A DNA stretch of 5,869 bases from Hyphomonadaceae bacterium (GTDB taxonomy: Bacteria > Pseudomonadota > Alphaproteobacteria > Caulobacterales > Hyphomonadaceae). The notes beneath the pieces were generated by a model, which saw only the letters and a list, made by a program, of their open reading frames with translations, did not search any database and was not told the origin of the DNA. Within the stretch, counting starts at the first letter, position 1. Every line of letters begins with the position of its first letter. The stretch covers positions 1-5,869 of the forward strand of contig JAUYSA010000320.1 in the NCBI GenBank assembly GCA_030696545.1, given 5' to 3'. A program made the position numbers and the translations under genes. This document shows, piece by piece, positions 5,520-5,869 of the stretch.

Positions 5520-5869
5520 CAGAAATAGCCCTCGCGCTTCTTCTTCTCCATCGAGCCGCTTTCATCGTGATCGATAAGCCGGCCAGAACGCTCAGACGTG
5601 CGCGCTGTAAGCATCTCACCGACAATATCGTCCAGCGTCTGCGCGTCGCTTTCGATCGCGGCGGTCAGCGGATAGCAGCCCAGCGTGCGGAATCGGATCA
5701 TGCGGTCGACCGGAACCTCGCCCGGCTCCATCGGCGCACGCTCATCATCGACCATGAAGATCTGGCCATTGCGAACGACAGTCGGACGCGTCTTCCCGTA
5801 ATAGAGCGGCACGATCGGGATATCTTCTTCCGCGATGTAGGCCCAGATATCCAGCTCGGTCCAGTTGGA
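5519..5869 (-). CDS. cysD: Sulfate adenylyltransferase subunit 2, C-terminal part (gene runs off the right edge)
   Basis: This is the catalytic subunit, which partners CysN to form APS. The last 116 residues are present, and the reading frame stays open to the window edge. The first visible residues are S-N-W-T-E-L-D-I-W-A-Y-I, a hallmark of the family. They are followed by I-V-P-L-Y-Y, P-G-E-V, R-F-R-T-L-G-C-Y-P-L-T, the T-S-E-R-S-G-R-L-I-D stretch, and the characteristic C-terminus S-M-E-K-K-K-R-E-G-Y-F. The motifs and end closely match Escherichia coli CysD from memory. An internal GTG at 5812 is not the start, since conserved sequence continues upstream of it. The stop overlaps the start of cysNC, and the GAGGG just before it can serve as that gene's ribosome site. 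Confidence 0.96.
   Translation of the reverse strand, partial: SNWTELDIWAYIAEEDIPIVPLYYGKTRPTVVRNGQIFMVDDERAPMEPGEVPVDRMIRFRTLGCYPLTAAIESDAQTLDDIVGEMLTARTSERSGRLIDHDESGSMEKKKREGYF

Noticed and set aside
3576..5869. Nodulation genes nodP/nodQ
   Set aside because: NodP and NodQ are homologous to CysD and CysN/CysC, but no other nod gene or nod box is visible, so sulfate assimilation is the simpler reading.
1..5869. Mobile element, CRISPR array, phage, tRNA or defence system
   Set aside because: No transposase, integrase, regularly spaced repeats or terminal inverted repeats were seen. The genes have uniform composition and conserved housekeeping functions.

Overview
This GC-rich window, with strong G/C bias at third codon positions, reads as ordinary chromosome of a free-living alphaproteobacterium. 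The clues are a fused CysN/CysC, an HppD-MaiA tyrosine-degradation cluster and a candidate Zur-type operator. The exact family cannot be fixed from the sequence; a Caulobacterales/Hyphomonadaceae or related lineage is a guess. All convincing genes except one tiny ORF lie on the minus strand, so the window is transcribed mainly from right to left.

Right end (3576-5869, minus): the 3' part of cysD is followed, with a 1-nt TGATG overlap, by a bifunctional cysN/cysC gene. Together they activate sulfate: CysD and CysN make adenosine 5'-phosphosulfate (APS), and the fused CysC domain phosphorylates it to PAPS.

Middle (2815-3529, minus): a ZIP-family metal transporter stands alone. About 37 nt before its start lies a 15-bp palindrome, TGTTA-N5-TAACA, with the spacing of a Zur box. 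This suggests a zinc importer repressed by zinc.

Left-centre (521-2681, minus): a tight three-gene unit. hppD (4-hydroxyphenylpyruvate dioxygenase) overlaps a GFA-family zinc protein gene that begins with TTG, and that gene overlaps maiA (maleylacetoacetate isomerase) by ATGA. HppD and MaiA are two steps of tyrosine breakdown through homogentisate. Homogentisate dioxygenase and fumarylacetoacetase are not in the window. The GFA protein has no assigned step; glutathione is a possible link to MaiA.

Left end (1-515): a lipoprotein gene (minus) runs off the left edge. Divergent from it is a 33-codon ORF (plus) with a good ribosome binding site, encoding a likely single-span membrane peptide. The region between them has several short perfect palindromes. 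I see no mobile element, CRISPR array, rRNA or tRNA. No clearly new multi-gene system is visible; the least explained items are the microprotein, the GFA protein in the tyrosine operon, and the truncated lipoprotein.
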